Origin: Xiphophorus maculatus
Lineage: Eukaryota > Chordata > Actinopteri > Cyprinodontiformes > Poeciliidae
Direction: 5' to 3'
Assembly: GCF_002775205.1 (NCBI RefSeq)
Contig: NC_036446.1
Coordinates: 15,934,565 to 15,998,564 of the forward strand
Length of the DNA: 64,000 nt
The notes under the pieces: model-generated
Seen by the model: only the letters and a program-made list of their open reading frames with translations
What the model was told of the DNA's origin: nothing
The model's database searches: none
Program-made: the position numbers and the translations under genes
Shown: in pieces, positions 27,725 to 39,800 of the stretch
Layout: each line of letters starts with the position of its first letter
Position numbering within the stretch: position 1 is the stretch's first letter

Positions 27725-27916
27725 GGGGCGTGCTGTGGTGGTGCAGGGGGTTAGCACGCCCCATGTTTAGAGGCCTTAGTCCTCGACGCGGACGTTGGGG
27801 GTTCGACTCCCGGTCCCGACGACCTTTACCGCATGTCTTCCTCACCCTCCTTCCTGTCTGCCTACTGTGGAAAAAATACGAGCCACTAGCGCCGCAAAAA
27901 CTCTTCGGAGAAAAAA
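27725..27916 (+). mobile_element. tRNA-derived SINE with target-site duplication
   Basis: The head has a tRNA-like A-box region (gtggtgcagggggttagcac) and a B box matching the RNA polymerase III consensus (ggttcgactcc) about 30 bp further on. The 3' end is A-rich. It is bounded by aaaagttctggtcat at 27710-27724 and aaaagttctagtcat at 27917-27931. This 15-bp duplication has one mismatch and indicates a fairly recent insertion. Confidence 0.85.
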
Positions 27917-28429
27917 AAAAGTTCTAGTCATACCAAATACGTTTTTTCGCTCATAGAATGCGCTGTGTTGGTATGTAGGTTTTAAAAATACCGATACGGT
28001 CGAGTTTTTCTTCAAACCAAATCTCTATCAGGATAATTTAGATAACACAAAACACAGCACATTCGTCACTAATTGTCTTTTGAGCCAAAAACAGAATTTT
28101 TTAAAATAAAGCCACAGATGGGGAATGTCTTGATGTCTCTGAATGTGTTCCTCTTTTGTTTGTGATGTTACTCAGGTTAAAGTCTCCATTAATGTTGTTT
28201 TTCTCATGCCACAGTGTGCTCTCCTTCTTCTGCTTTGCTTTGGTTGCATCCAATTGAATGGAGAATTACTGACACTATAACACACTTTCTGTGCACAGAT
28301 TTTGTCCTTGATTGGACCTTTTATAAAAATAAAAAAAAATTTTAAATCCTGTCATACATGCACGCAGACACCTACGCTGTGAATTTCTGTGGCTATAAAC
28401 AAGAAACACATGAAAATGAAATCAGAGAA

Positions 28430-28750
28430 GCTAATTCACCACAACAAAGTAGATTAGTAGATTAGTTCAATGAGAGTATCGATAAATTTGAAAATATGAT
28501 TAATTGCGTGAAGTCTAGTGATTCACATCTCCTTTATATGTGACTGGTTTCCTAAGGAAGCACATTATAATTTTTCATGTTTTTCAGGAGCAGTATTGAT
28601 TGTGATTGATTGTGTTGCTGTTTCATGTAGTCACAGCTATATAGTTGCATAACAAACAAAATATAAATAGTTATTTTTGTCACTTTTATCACAATAGTAC
28701 CACAAAGTATTGTGATAAAACCTTCAGTCCATATCGCCCAGCCCTGCATT
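28430..28750. repeat. MITE fragment ending atatcgcccagccctgc
   Basis: The right end reads agtccatatcgcccagccct, the reverse of the common fish agggctgggcgatat terminus. The left border is unclear. Confidence 0.45.
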
Positions 28751-29417
28751 GCATGACAAAATGTGGGAAATAAAACTGAATCCTTCTTCTGAGGCACTGG
28801 ATGTTCTTTCTGTTTTGTTTTCCAAGTCTTTGCTTGGCTCCTAATTTGAGACGAACAACTTACAGATTAAACAGCGAATGTGGAACGTTGTTCACTCACC
28901 AATGTATGGATTAATTTCTGGGATTTTTCTCAGCAGAAACAGCTGTCTGAACTTGTACTTTCACTGATTGTAATAAAGCTTTTCTGTTTTTTTTTTTTCT
29001 TAGAATAATGTACTCCAGTCTTGTGAGGTGTTTGTGAACAGTGTCCTCTTTGTGTGCAGCTCCGTACAGAGAGGATTAATCCAGTTAATGACCTCTATGT
29101 GAAAAAAGGGATGAAAGCACATCTAACAGGGGGCAAACTGAGCGATTAGCTCTCATAGTTATTAATATAAGAGCAGCCTGCTGAGGAGGACATGATGTGG
29201 GTCTAAAATGCATGGACGTGAAGAGATAAATTGGATTATTTCTGTCGGATTATCACAGCAGACGTTGATAGGCCATGTTTAATCTGTGAAACTAAAATTG
29301 ATCAACTCCACCAATCCCTCCAGTCGACATATTCACACTGTTTTCCTAAAAAAGGTTAATCTTATTATGTAGCAATAATGCTTTGATCAAATAAAAGCCA
29401 TAATCTGAGTATTTCCT

Positions 29418-29760
29418 TTAGGACTGAAACGATTAATCGAGATGAATCGAATTACTGAAATAATCGCCATCTAATTTAGTAATCGATTAATCATTAACTG
29501 CAGTATATAGGCTCATAAAAAGGCAATTTGCTGAAAGAGCAACATATTAAGAACAGTATTTTGGCCAAAACTGTACAAAAAATATACATGTAAAAAAATA
29601 AAATAACTATGTTCTACTCTGATCTCTTTAAGTGACAGATTTAGCTTGACTTTGTTCAAATTCAGTAAAAAAAAAAATCTCCTATTAAGCACCTTTTGCT
29701 TTCCAATTAATAATCAATTAATCAAAAAAAGTGAACAGATCATCTCTACAGTTTTAAGAT
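29418..29760. repeat. acgattaatcg MITE-like repeat, copy 1
   Basis: It begins aggactgaaacgattaatcg and contains ctcctattaagcaccttttgc. It matches 39959-40240, which begins agggctggaacgattaatca and contains ctcccgctaagcccctttt. Confidence 0.6.
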
Positions 29761-30843
29761 ATTAAGTTAAGCAGAAAGATGCTACAAATGAAAAGCGAAT
29801 ACTAGCAGAATGTTTTATTATTGCATTTTAGACAATAAAATGTTTTTTATTATTTAAAAAATTTATTGTTTATTGGTATTTCTAATATTGCAGAAAACAA
29901 GCTTAAGTAGTTCAATAAAAAAAATCTGCAGAATGTGCCAATTAATCGTCAGAATAATCAACACAATAATTGCTTATAAAATAATTGTTAGCTGCCGCTC
30001 TAGTTTCCTCTGCAACAGGTGGAGCGCCTCTCTCCATCTGCCACAGTGAGACTTTCCCCAGCAATGCCGAGCAGATGCTTTGGTTGCCGTCCCATCCAAG
30101 CTCCTGCTGGACAGATTTGCTTTGCTTTAACTCTCTAATCTCTGTTGTGAGAAGATTATTACTCCTCCTGTTGTAGTTTCTGCTCCTCGCTGAGCTGAAG
30201 CCTCGACATCTTTCTTTTTTTTCTTTTCTTTTTTTTTTAGCCTCTTGCACTCAGTGGAGGGATGGTTTTCTTATTCTTAGACCAAACTTGAGTGGAGAAT
30301 TTCCTGTCTAGCGTCGGCCAGCATCAACTTCCTGCACTCCGGTGCTGGACGTGGAGGAGAGGGAGGGGAAAGGGAAGGAAGGGGAAGAGAAGCATAAGCA
30401 GACTGTACTCCCTGCTGCTGTCAGCTGTGGCCTCTGTGGTTGCTGCTGACATGCTGCTCGCCATCTCAGACTTTCAACAAAGCGGCCTGGACAAACTGAG
30501 GAAGTGAAACGCTGTGCATGTCCTCCATTTTCCTCCTCCTATTCACCCCTGTAATTACCAGAATCTGTAGAGAATCTCAAAACAACCACGTCAAATACAG
30601 ACAGATGTGCTTTCCCTGTTAATGTGACCTTCTCATGTGATTGCAGGACATGTACTTCGGTTTGTTAAAGCCACAAAGCTACACTCAACCCTCCAAGCAT
30701 GCAGTGATCGTGTTTCTCTGCTCAGCAGGTGAGTGGCGTTCCTTCTGCCTCGTTTCGCCGTCGCCTTGGTGCTTTCAGCTGGAACAAATCCCAAACCTCT
30801 TTATCAGAGAAGATAATTCTCCCTCTTCCTCCACTCTGCACAG

Positions 30844-30883
30844 TTTGATCCAAAAAAGAAAACGTGCCTTGTAAGGAAGCAGG
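30844..30883 (+). other. ripor1: 5' UTR part of the ripor1 ATG exon
   Basis: The exon is preceded by a strong pyrimidine tract and tgcacag. It contains the in-frame TAA at 30872-30874, which fixes the ATG at 30884 as the first usable start in this frame. Confidence 0.7.
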
Positions 30884-33800
30884 ATGTTCACAGGCTCCAC
30901 CAAACTGCCACCCACTAAAACTCCCCAACCTGAGCGGCTGGATGAAGTTTATGCTGCTCTACGCAAAGGCTTACAGTGAGTGGAGGCATGAGTGGGTGTG
31001 GGTGGCTCCCTGGTGGAATATCAATTGGGGGGTAAAGATGTTTTTCCTTTGTCATGTCAGGTCATACCTGCAGGTCCACCAGCTGGAGTTGGACAGTCTG
31101 GGTCAGCAGATCAGAGAAAACAAGAAGAACAGTCGCCTGGTGAGAGCCTGTCCAGTCAAACCAGTCACCCCAGTATCTGTCATTCGGTATCAGCAGTGGC
31201 TATACAGCTATTGTTGAGGGGGAACTTCATATTGAATGTAGGGATGCAAGCAATTAATGGTTTGTTACAGGGTAGTGAAACTCGTTTTTATTTGGGGCCG
31301 AATCAAGATCAAGAACCGGTTGTGGCAGAAAGTATTAAGAAAACTCATTAAACAAAATGTTAAATTATGAATAAATAGCTTCTTGAAATTAAATAATACT
31401 AAACATATTTTCACCTTGATGTACTTTGGAAGAATACAGATAAAACTCCTTATTAATTAAAATAATATTTAAGCACAAAGCTGTTATATTAAAGGTTTTA
31501 CTTCTAAAATCTGGGGGCCTCATGAAAACCTATACAGACTGGATTTGGCCCGCGGACCATCAGTTTGACACACGTGGTTTATTAGATTAAAAGTAGTTCC
31601 AATATATTATCTAATATATTGACGCCTCCTCGTAGTGTTGTAGTTTGGCCGCCATCCAGTAGAAGGCGCCGGCGTTCACCCTTAATCTGAGCCAGTTGAT
31701 GTAGAAACAAAGATGGCGGCTAATCCTGAACAGAAAAGGGAAGCGATCCAAACAGAGCCTGATTTCGGATGTAATATTTACTTTAGGTGGTTCTGTTTCG
31801 AAATATAAACACTCGACAAGCTCCTTATGGTTCACTTTTATGGCGCTCACTCAGTGGAGCTGCATGACAGAGCGGCCATTGAGGTTTTAAAGAAAATGTG
31901 TGCTTATAATCGTTAGTCGATTGGTAAGATCAGTCTACTTTAGATTAACTCATTAGTCGATAAAGTGCCTTTCTAATTGATTGTTTTTATTTATCTCTTG
32001 GCAGGGGTCTCTGTATGAGTTGGATAAGGTGAGTTTCCTTCTGATTTATTTTTATGTACGAGTCTATGCATCGTCTGAACCAAACTACGTACAGATCCAT
32101 CTGAATTCAATGGATTTGGACATGTGTACAAATACTTTTGGCAATATAATGTATGTTTTACTGTGCTGGGGTAAAGAAAAAATTAAAATGTTCTGGATTT
32201 TATTCATGTGATTGGCTCCAAAATCATCTGAATTTGTCTACAAAATGCTGTAAATCAAAATTTAAACTATGTAAATGCTCAGACGTCTAAATGTAAACAT
32301 CTTTGTTTATTTAGGCTTTTTTTGTTTGACCTCGATGTTTCACATGTGATTGGACTCATTTGTGCCTGACCGTTTAGGCTTTGACAGGACACACTTTAAA
32401 TGAGATATTAAGTTTTTATAGGTCTTTTCTGAGTAAATTAAGTAGAACAACAAGCCCCATATACTGGACTTATTTTGTTAATGCCAGCCCTGGAAACCTT
32501 TGTTTTACTGTCTATTCTCTATGTGACTGAATTAGCTGATGTATATTTCTTTTATTATAGCAAGTGAAAGCCATCGAGAGGTTCATGCGTCGCCTGGAGT
32601 TCCACCTCAGCAAGGTTAGTATGTAGATCTGATAAATTTTCTGACATAAGGGTTGAAAAAAGACACAATTCTGTAGGAGAGATGATTCCTGCAAAGATGT
32701 ACAGCTTTGCAGTTTGTTCTCAGTTCTGTGGAGAAACATGTGATCTTGCAGCTCATATTTTAGTTTTAATGGAGGGCGTATTCAATGTTCACTATTTTGA
32801 TTCTCCATTTTTGTCATCTGCTAGCAGACTCAGTTAATCTGAAGTAATCTGACATTTCAACCTCTGGATTTTTAGCCACTGTTAGTTCATTGCAGAGCTT
32901 TAAAAACAAACATTAAAAACTTCATTCTGTCACCAATTGGAAATCATTGGAGTGACATCAGCTCACCTGTCATATGTTCACGCTTTCTACAGAAGCAGCT
33001 ACATTTTTGATTTATTAAACTCCAGAACTGAAAGCTTGGATGCTTGTTTTCTCATGGTTGGATGACTTGCCCTATGTATCGTGTAACTGATAATTTCCTG
33101 CCCACCAAAAACACAGAAGCAGTATTTTTATGGCTGTAATAATAACAGCAAATCACAAGGTCATGTAATAACAAGCTATTCATTTTGCCCTCGGTTCTGT
33201 GGAGAATGTTATTGGCTTTCAGCTCATATTTTTAGTTTTATTGGCTGACATAGTTAATGGTAACCCTCTGGATTTTTCATTTTCATCACCAGCCAGCAGA
33301 CATGCTTGTATCCCGGGCCTCAGTTATTGACACTTAAGTGTGTTTTTTGTAATTTAGACTTTACGTTTTAAATTGATTTAAGTTTTGGTTTGTATGACTT
33401 GCTGTGTTTCTGGAGTACAAATATGATGATTGAAAGCAATAATTTGATTGTTTTTTTTCCTCTTAGCCACAATTCAAAACAGGAAAGATGAGAGAACATG
33501 CTGCTTAAATAAAAATAGATGTAATGCTCATATAGGATTCCTACAAATAATACTTACTCCTCTACATTTATCTGCAGTCCTAACCATATTTAAACCATTT
33601 AAAGCAGCTATAGACCAAACAAGTTCCCAAGCTTATCTTGGTACCAAACAGAGGAGAACAAATAGAGATTAAAGTCACAATAACAAAAAAACAAATAATC
33701 TCCAACACTGTAGAAAATATTCCAGTTTGAGAAACTGTGTTTTATGGCTTTATGGGATATTTTTATTTTATTTGTTTTTCTTTTTTAATAGATTTTTGTC

Positions 33801-36800
33801 AACATGAATAGATATTTTTCATTCTTTTCAGATTTTATGCATATTATACAGTTTATTATATATTTTTATTTCAGTTATGTTACACGGGGGTTGTTTGGAA
33901 TAGCATTTATTTAGCTTTTTTCAAAACCTTTCTTTCTTTCAACCTTTCAAAGCAGCCGTCACCATCTTTAATAAAACTTTGAAGAATCTAAATTAATGAG
34001 TTACAATAATACTTAATTTTCCATTGGGATTACTAAAGTATTTTTGAATTGAATTGAATAATCCTGGGCATCTAATGAAGCATTTAACAGCTAAAGAGCA
34101 ACACATAGACTTAAAGAGGTGGTTTGAAGTTAACGTTATCATTAAATATTTCTAATTTAAAGCTTGAGTGTGTGTTTTGTTGATTTAAAATAAAGAGTTC
34201 ACTTTATAAAATAAATCTGTGCTTTCTGATCTACTATGATAAAAAACCTATCAATGCTTATCAATTGTTTGTTTGTGATATTCCCAGGTGGAGGAACTGT
34301 ACGAGGCTTACTGTATACAACGGCGACTGCGTGATGGAGCGAGTAAGATGGTGGCAGCCTTTAACTCGGCCACAGGCAGCAAGGAGGCCCGAGAAAGCCT
34401 GAGCGAAGCCAATAAAGGCTACAGGGAATACACAGAGGCAAGTGGCTGACCTGGAGTCTGCTCGTTTTTACATAGCATTTAATCAAAGTCTGCCTTGCTA
34501 ATTAATTTACCAATTTTGTCCAGGTCAGGGGTGTCTAAACATTTTGCTATGTGGGCCAAAATAGTCACCTCAAAAGCTATTGCAGGCCAAAATATCATTT
34601 TTAAAAACTAATGGCACCAAAAAGTGTTGCAATTTTATCTACTCGGCAATAAACCAAGCATAAACTATTTTAATTAAACAAGTCATCAGATTTGTTTTTG
34701 TAGGAACGGGCTTGTAGATCTAAAATTTCAAATGGTTTTAGTATGCTTTTCTTTTTAAATAAGTTATCAAATTTGCTTATTTTTTTAAATTTATTGAAGA
34801 AAACAGACATTTTTCTCCTGATCTCGGCAATAAAAACAGGATGTAGGTCGGTGTTCATTTGAAAACACTTGCTTTGTTTAGCCAAATTTTAATACAGCAA
34901 TTAAAAGCAAATTTCTGTGCACCAAGTCAATGAGGACATGTGGTCCTAGTTACCATGACAACAGAAGGAGACCAGAAAACTCGGACAAGATGATCACTTT
35001 GTGTTGCTTCTCACATTTTTGCAAGTAGATTTTAATGTAAAAGTTGCAGTTTTGTCCTAATTTCTTACTGAATTGTAGCTTACACCGAATTGTTCAGTTC
35101 AGTATAAGCAGAGAAAGTTAGAAGAATGAATGAATATTGATTTAATTATTGATCTGTTAAGTGTGAGCCTGTTTTTTTTCCTTGCCTGTGTAGCACATGT
35201 GCTCCCTGGAGAACGAATTAGAAAGCCAGATGGGAGAATTTCATGTGAAGATGAAGGGTGAGTCACTCTTCACACTTACTTTGCGACTTCCTTCTCGCGG
35301 TCCAGTTCTCATTTCTTTGTTGACGTCTCAGGCCTCGCTGGGTTCGCACGGCTGTGTGCTGGCGACCAATACGAGGTAAGGCGCAGCCACGACGGGCAGA
35401 CACAGTCAAACCGTTGGTTTCTGCTTGCAGTGGCGTCATGTTGTGGTTTATTTTGGGGGCTGGTAGGTCCTGATGCGGTACGGCCGGCAGCGCTGGAGGC
35501 TGCGAGGTCGTGTGGAGGTCAGCAACAAGCAGATATGGGACAGCGAGGAGTTCACTTTCCAGCCTCTGGTCACAGAACTGCTGTCTATCAAGGTAATTAA
35601 ACTATTTACAGGATTTTTCTTTTATAGTAAAGTCAAAAATGACTGGAAAAATGTAAATAGAAAATAAAATCACCTGGTGTGACTCAGTTAGAGCACTAAG
35701 CAGTGGTCCTTAAAGATTTGATGGTGTAATTATTATTTTGTTTATTCAAAGTTTCTAGGCATTACAAAGGGTGTATGGAATAAAGGGCAACTAATATCAA
35801 GAATATAGAAGAAATTTACAACTTTATTTCCATCAGAACAGTATTATACAGGTATTTAGCTTGCTATAGTCTCACTACATTTTTACTATTTCATTAATTT
35901 TGAGAGAACAAATAATAAATAATTTAATCGTGTGATTATTTAACTGTTATTGCAGAAGTAATGTAATTAAACATTGTTTCTGCAGTAAAAGGGAATGACT
36001 TGGTTATATTTAGTTCTTTTTGTTTGTATGTACATTATTTTATGGCCACAATTTCTTAAATTTTTCCACATTTCCTCTTTCTAATATTCCCTAATGTTAG
36101 AAAGTCCCTAATATTTCATTCTTTTACGCTTCTCTCTGTTTGGGAGGATTGCAACAATTTGCACCAACTACTGTACAGGAAATTAGTAAAATAACATTTA
36201 AAATGAATCAAGCTCTGTCTTCTCAGTTATTATGTCAGACTTTTTAAGCCACATGTGTCAAACTAGAGGACTGTGGGCCAAATCTGGCCCGCCATAGCTT
36301 TTTATGTGGCCCTCTAAGTTCTAGACTAAATGTGCTTAAATATTATTTTATCAATCAAATCAAAGCATTTTTTATCTGTTTACTGCCAAATTATATCAAT
36401 CAATCCCTCCGGTTTCTTGTGAATTATCGTGGAAATTCATGCAAAATCAATAAATCCCCGCACTTTTTTGCACCAATATATAAGTGGGAGTTTATTGCAG
36501 ATTTTCCTCAAAATTGTCAAAAACTTTCTTATTTGTACTAAACAGCTGCCTCAGCCTTAATTAATGTCATGATCTAATCTAATACAACAAGTAATAAAAT
36601 GTTGCATTTACTGTCATAAATAAGCACAAATATTTCTAAATTAGTACCACAAACACTTTGATTTTTATTGCATAAAATCACAAAACAGTTGGGAAATGCT
36701 TTAGGCCCTGCAAAAATGTTCAATATTATTATTTACTTTTACGAATTCACTGATATCTTTGTGAACAGATTTTTATCAATACATTCTGGCACAACTGGCC

Positions 36801-39800
36801 TTTTAAGAGCATTAATGATCTTGATTTGACCCAAAACAAAAATGAGTTTGACACCGCGGTTCTAAGCAGTTCTGACATGAACACAAATGTCTCCCTCTTA
36901 GGAGGAGCCACTGCACAGGTCTGAGGAAACATTTTGAATTATCTGATGTTGCAACTTCAATCTTTACTCCAGTATGGTCTTGCATTATTTCAAAACCTTA
37001 TAAGCCAACAAATACAACCTTTAAACTGGTCCTGCAACAAACAGGAAGTCCTTGGAGCAATGCCAGCTCATGTTATGATCATATCTCCGAGCTCCTGTCC
37101 AGACATGAGCGGCTGCATTTTTTCATGTCATTGATGTGTGAAGCCAGAACTGAAAGTGTTTGTTTATGTTTTCTTATTGATATATTATTATATGTATAAT
37201 CGTATCTGACTAGATTTCGCTTCTAAATGTCACAAAAGTAATTTTGTATGATGTTTTAACAGATTTTTTAAATTCCTTCTGTAAAATCCTGCTGGTTGGC
37301 TGTAAACCGTGAAATGTTTTCTGTTTTGTTTTGGCTTAATAGTGATCATATCAAAGTGATTTATTGTTGGATGGATTCCAGTTAGCAGGAGTTTGAAATG
37401 AGAGGGCGGAGGAGATGCTTTTGGGTTTGTGTTGACAGTGTGGGAAAAGGGAAGTTGATCAGCAGAAAGAACCTGCAGGAATAACCCAGAACCATCAAAC
37501 TGGAATAAAGGGAATAAATCACTGCTATTGACATTGTGCTCAGGTTTCTGTAAAGTGGCAGAGAGGTGGTAATGAAAGGCTCATTACAGCAAATCTGGCT
37601 GTTTAGAGGTTGGGCATCCTGAAATAAACAAAATAAATTGACGCTGCAAATCATTCAGAGAATTTTAAAGGATAAAAGAGACTTCTTTCCATTGATTTCC
37701 ATGAAATGATTTAACTATTGAGAGTTAATCAGTCATATAAAGCTTTGAAATTTAAAGGGGTCAAACTCATTTTCATTTTGGGCCATATCAAAAATCTGAA
37801 TTGTGTCAGAATGTTTTGCTTAAACCCATTTAACCAGTAAAATATCAATAAATAGCTGGTTTGTTCCTCATTCAATATGTGTTTCTTTAAATTAGATAAT
37901 ATTGATAATTTTTTCACACTCATCGGTCCATCCAGGATTTTCTGACATCAAGAAAGGCCGAGGCAGCAGTCACTTAAACACAATGTTTTCGTCCAATTTT
38001 GAGAAGAAAATTGCAGTAAAAATTATTTTAAGAAATATATGGGGATCTGTTGATTTTGTGGGAATTTATGAAAAACTAGAGGGACTTATAGATGTAGTCT
38101 GGAGCCTAGAGGGCCATGTATACAGCTGCGGCGGGCCAGAGTTGGTCCCCGGGCCTTAAGTTTGAAACATGCATTTTTTATTTTAATTTTAAAAAATTGG
38201 TTTATATTTGTACTTAGCTTGAGATTATTTAACAAAAGATCTACCCCACATACTAATATACAAAAACTCATTTTTGGTTGTTCTGATGCATTTTTTAATT
38301 TAAATTTCCTTCTCTTAAATTATAACTCCATCACAAAACATTTTTTGAAAATTATGCAGAAGTTGATGGTTTCTGTCTTTTAACTTTTTTATATATTTTA
38401 AAAGGTCCCAGGATTTCAGTACCTTTGGTTTAAAAAATAATGGATAATAATGTAGGTTTCCAATAACCCAGTATATGTTGTCATTTGATTGTTTTTATTT
38501 TTTGTGTTGCGTACCATACTGGGTTCCTACGGGTGATTCAAAACCTTGAAAATGTGTACATTTAAATTGCTTTCAAGGTTTGGAAAGTGCTTAATATTCA
38601 AACATTCTAACATTTGATTAAAAGTGTAATTTTGGAAAGCATTATTTACAGTTGAAACCAGATATTTTTATACACCTGAAAAATACGGACATTTTTATTC
38701 TCACTGTCATGTTGAGGTCGTTTACCTTAACATGATGTGTTTGGATTGTTTCGATATGATGAATATTTATTACTCCTAATGACTCAGAGATTTATTGGTC
38801 TGTTAAATTAAGATCGGCTTATATTTTATACTTTAAATAACTTTATTGAAATTGGGGGATTTTTCTTCTTTTTTTTTTTGCTGAATTAGGGTGTCTGAGA
38901 GATAAATTTCAATACAAAGTTTTACTCAATTTTCTCCATGCTTTAGAATGTAGAAAACCATCACAAAACCTTATTAACAACAGTAATAGATGATGTCCTA
39001 TAGTACTGAATTTACCCTCTTTTTTTCTTTATTTAAATGTGGTTCTGGAAAAGTTTGAAAACCTTTAAAATGCTTGAAACTGTTTTAATTTTACTGCGTT
39101 CAGAGTGTCTGTAGCAGCCAGACGACGCAGGGAAATGTCCTCCATGCTCTGTTTGCTGCTCGCCCTTTCAATGATTATTTCATGTTGAACGGTTTCTGAG
39201 CGGCCGCGCCTCGTGTTTGCTCGTTTCTGTTGTCAAGGTGACGGAGCTGAAGAGCCTGGCCAACCATGTGGTGGTGGGCAGCGTGTCCTGCGAGATGCTG
39301 GATCTGTTCTGCCCGCTGCCGCAGACGCTCGCCGTGGACATCAACGACCTCGGCACAGTGAAGCTCAACCTAGAGGTCACCTGGAGGTCATAAATTGTTC
39401 TCTCTCGGCGCTTCTCTCTCATTGCTGCAGCTGCTTTTATCATAAAATCTGACTCCCTGCGTTGTTTTTGTTTGTTCAGTCCGTTTGACAGGGACGACCA
39501 GACGTCCTCGTCCAGCACGGTCTCCAAGCGACTGCTGTCCAATCAGAGCCCTCCGGACACGCCGTCCATGCGGGAGCAGGTCTTTTACGTGAGTCCTATT
39601 AAACTGATTTTACTGTTTTCATTAAACAGTCGTCTTTATTTACACTGGCTCAGAAAAGTATTCACACCTTTTGAACTTTTAAGCTTTTTGTCACATTACA
39701 ACCATTAACTTTAACATTTTATTGGGATTTTATGTGGTGAAACAATAAAAAGCACAAAACTGTAAGGTGGAAGAAAAACAAGTCAATAAAAAGTCAGAAG

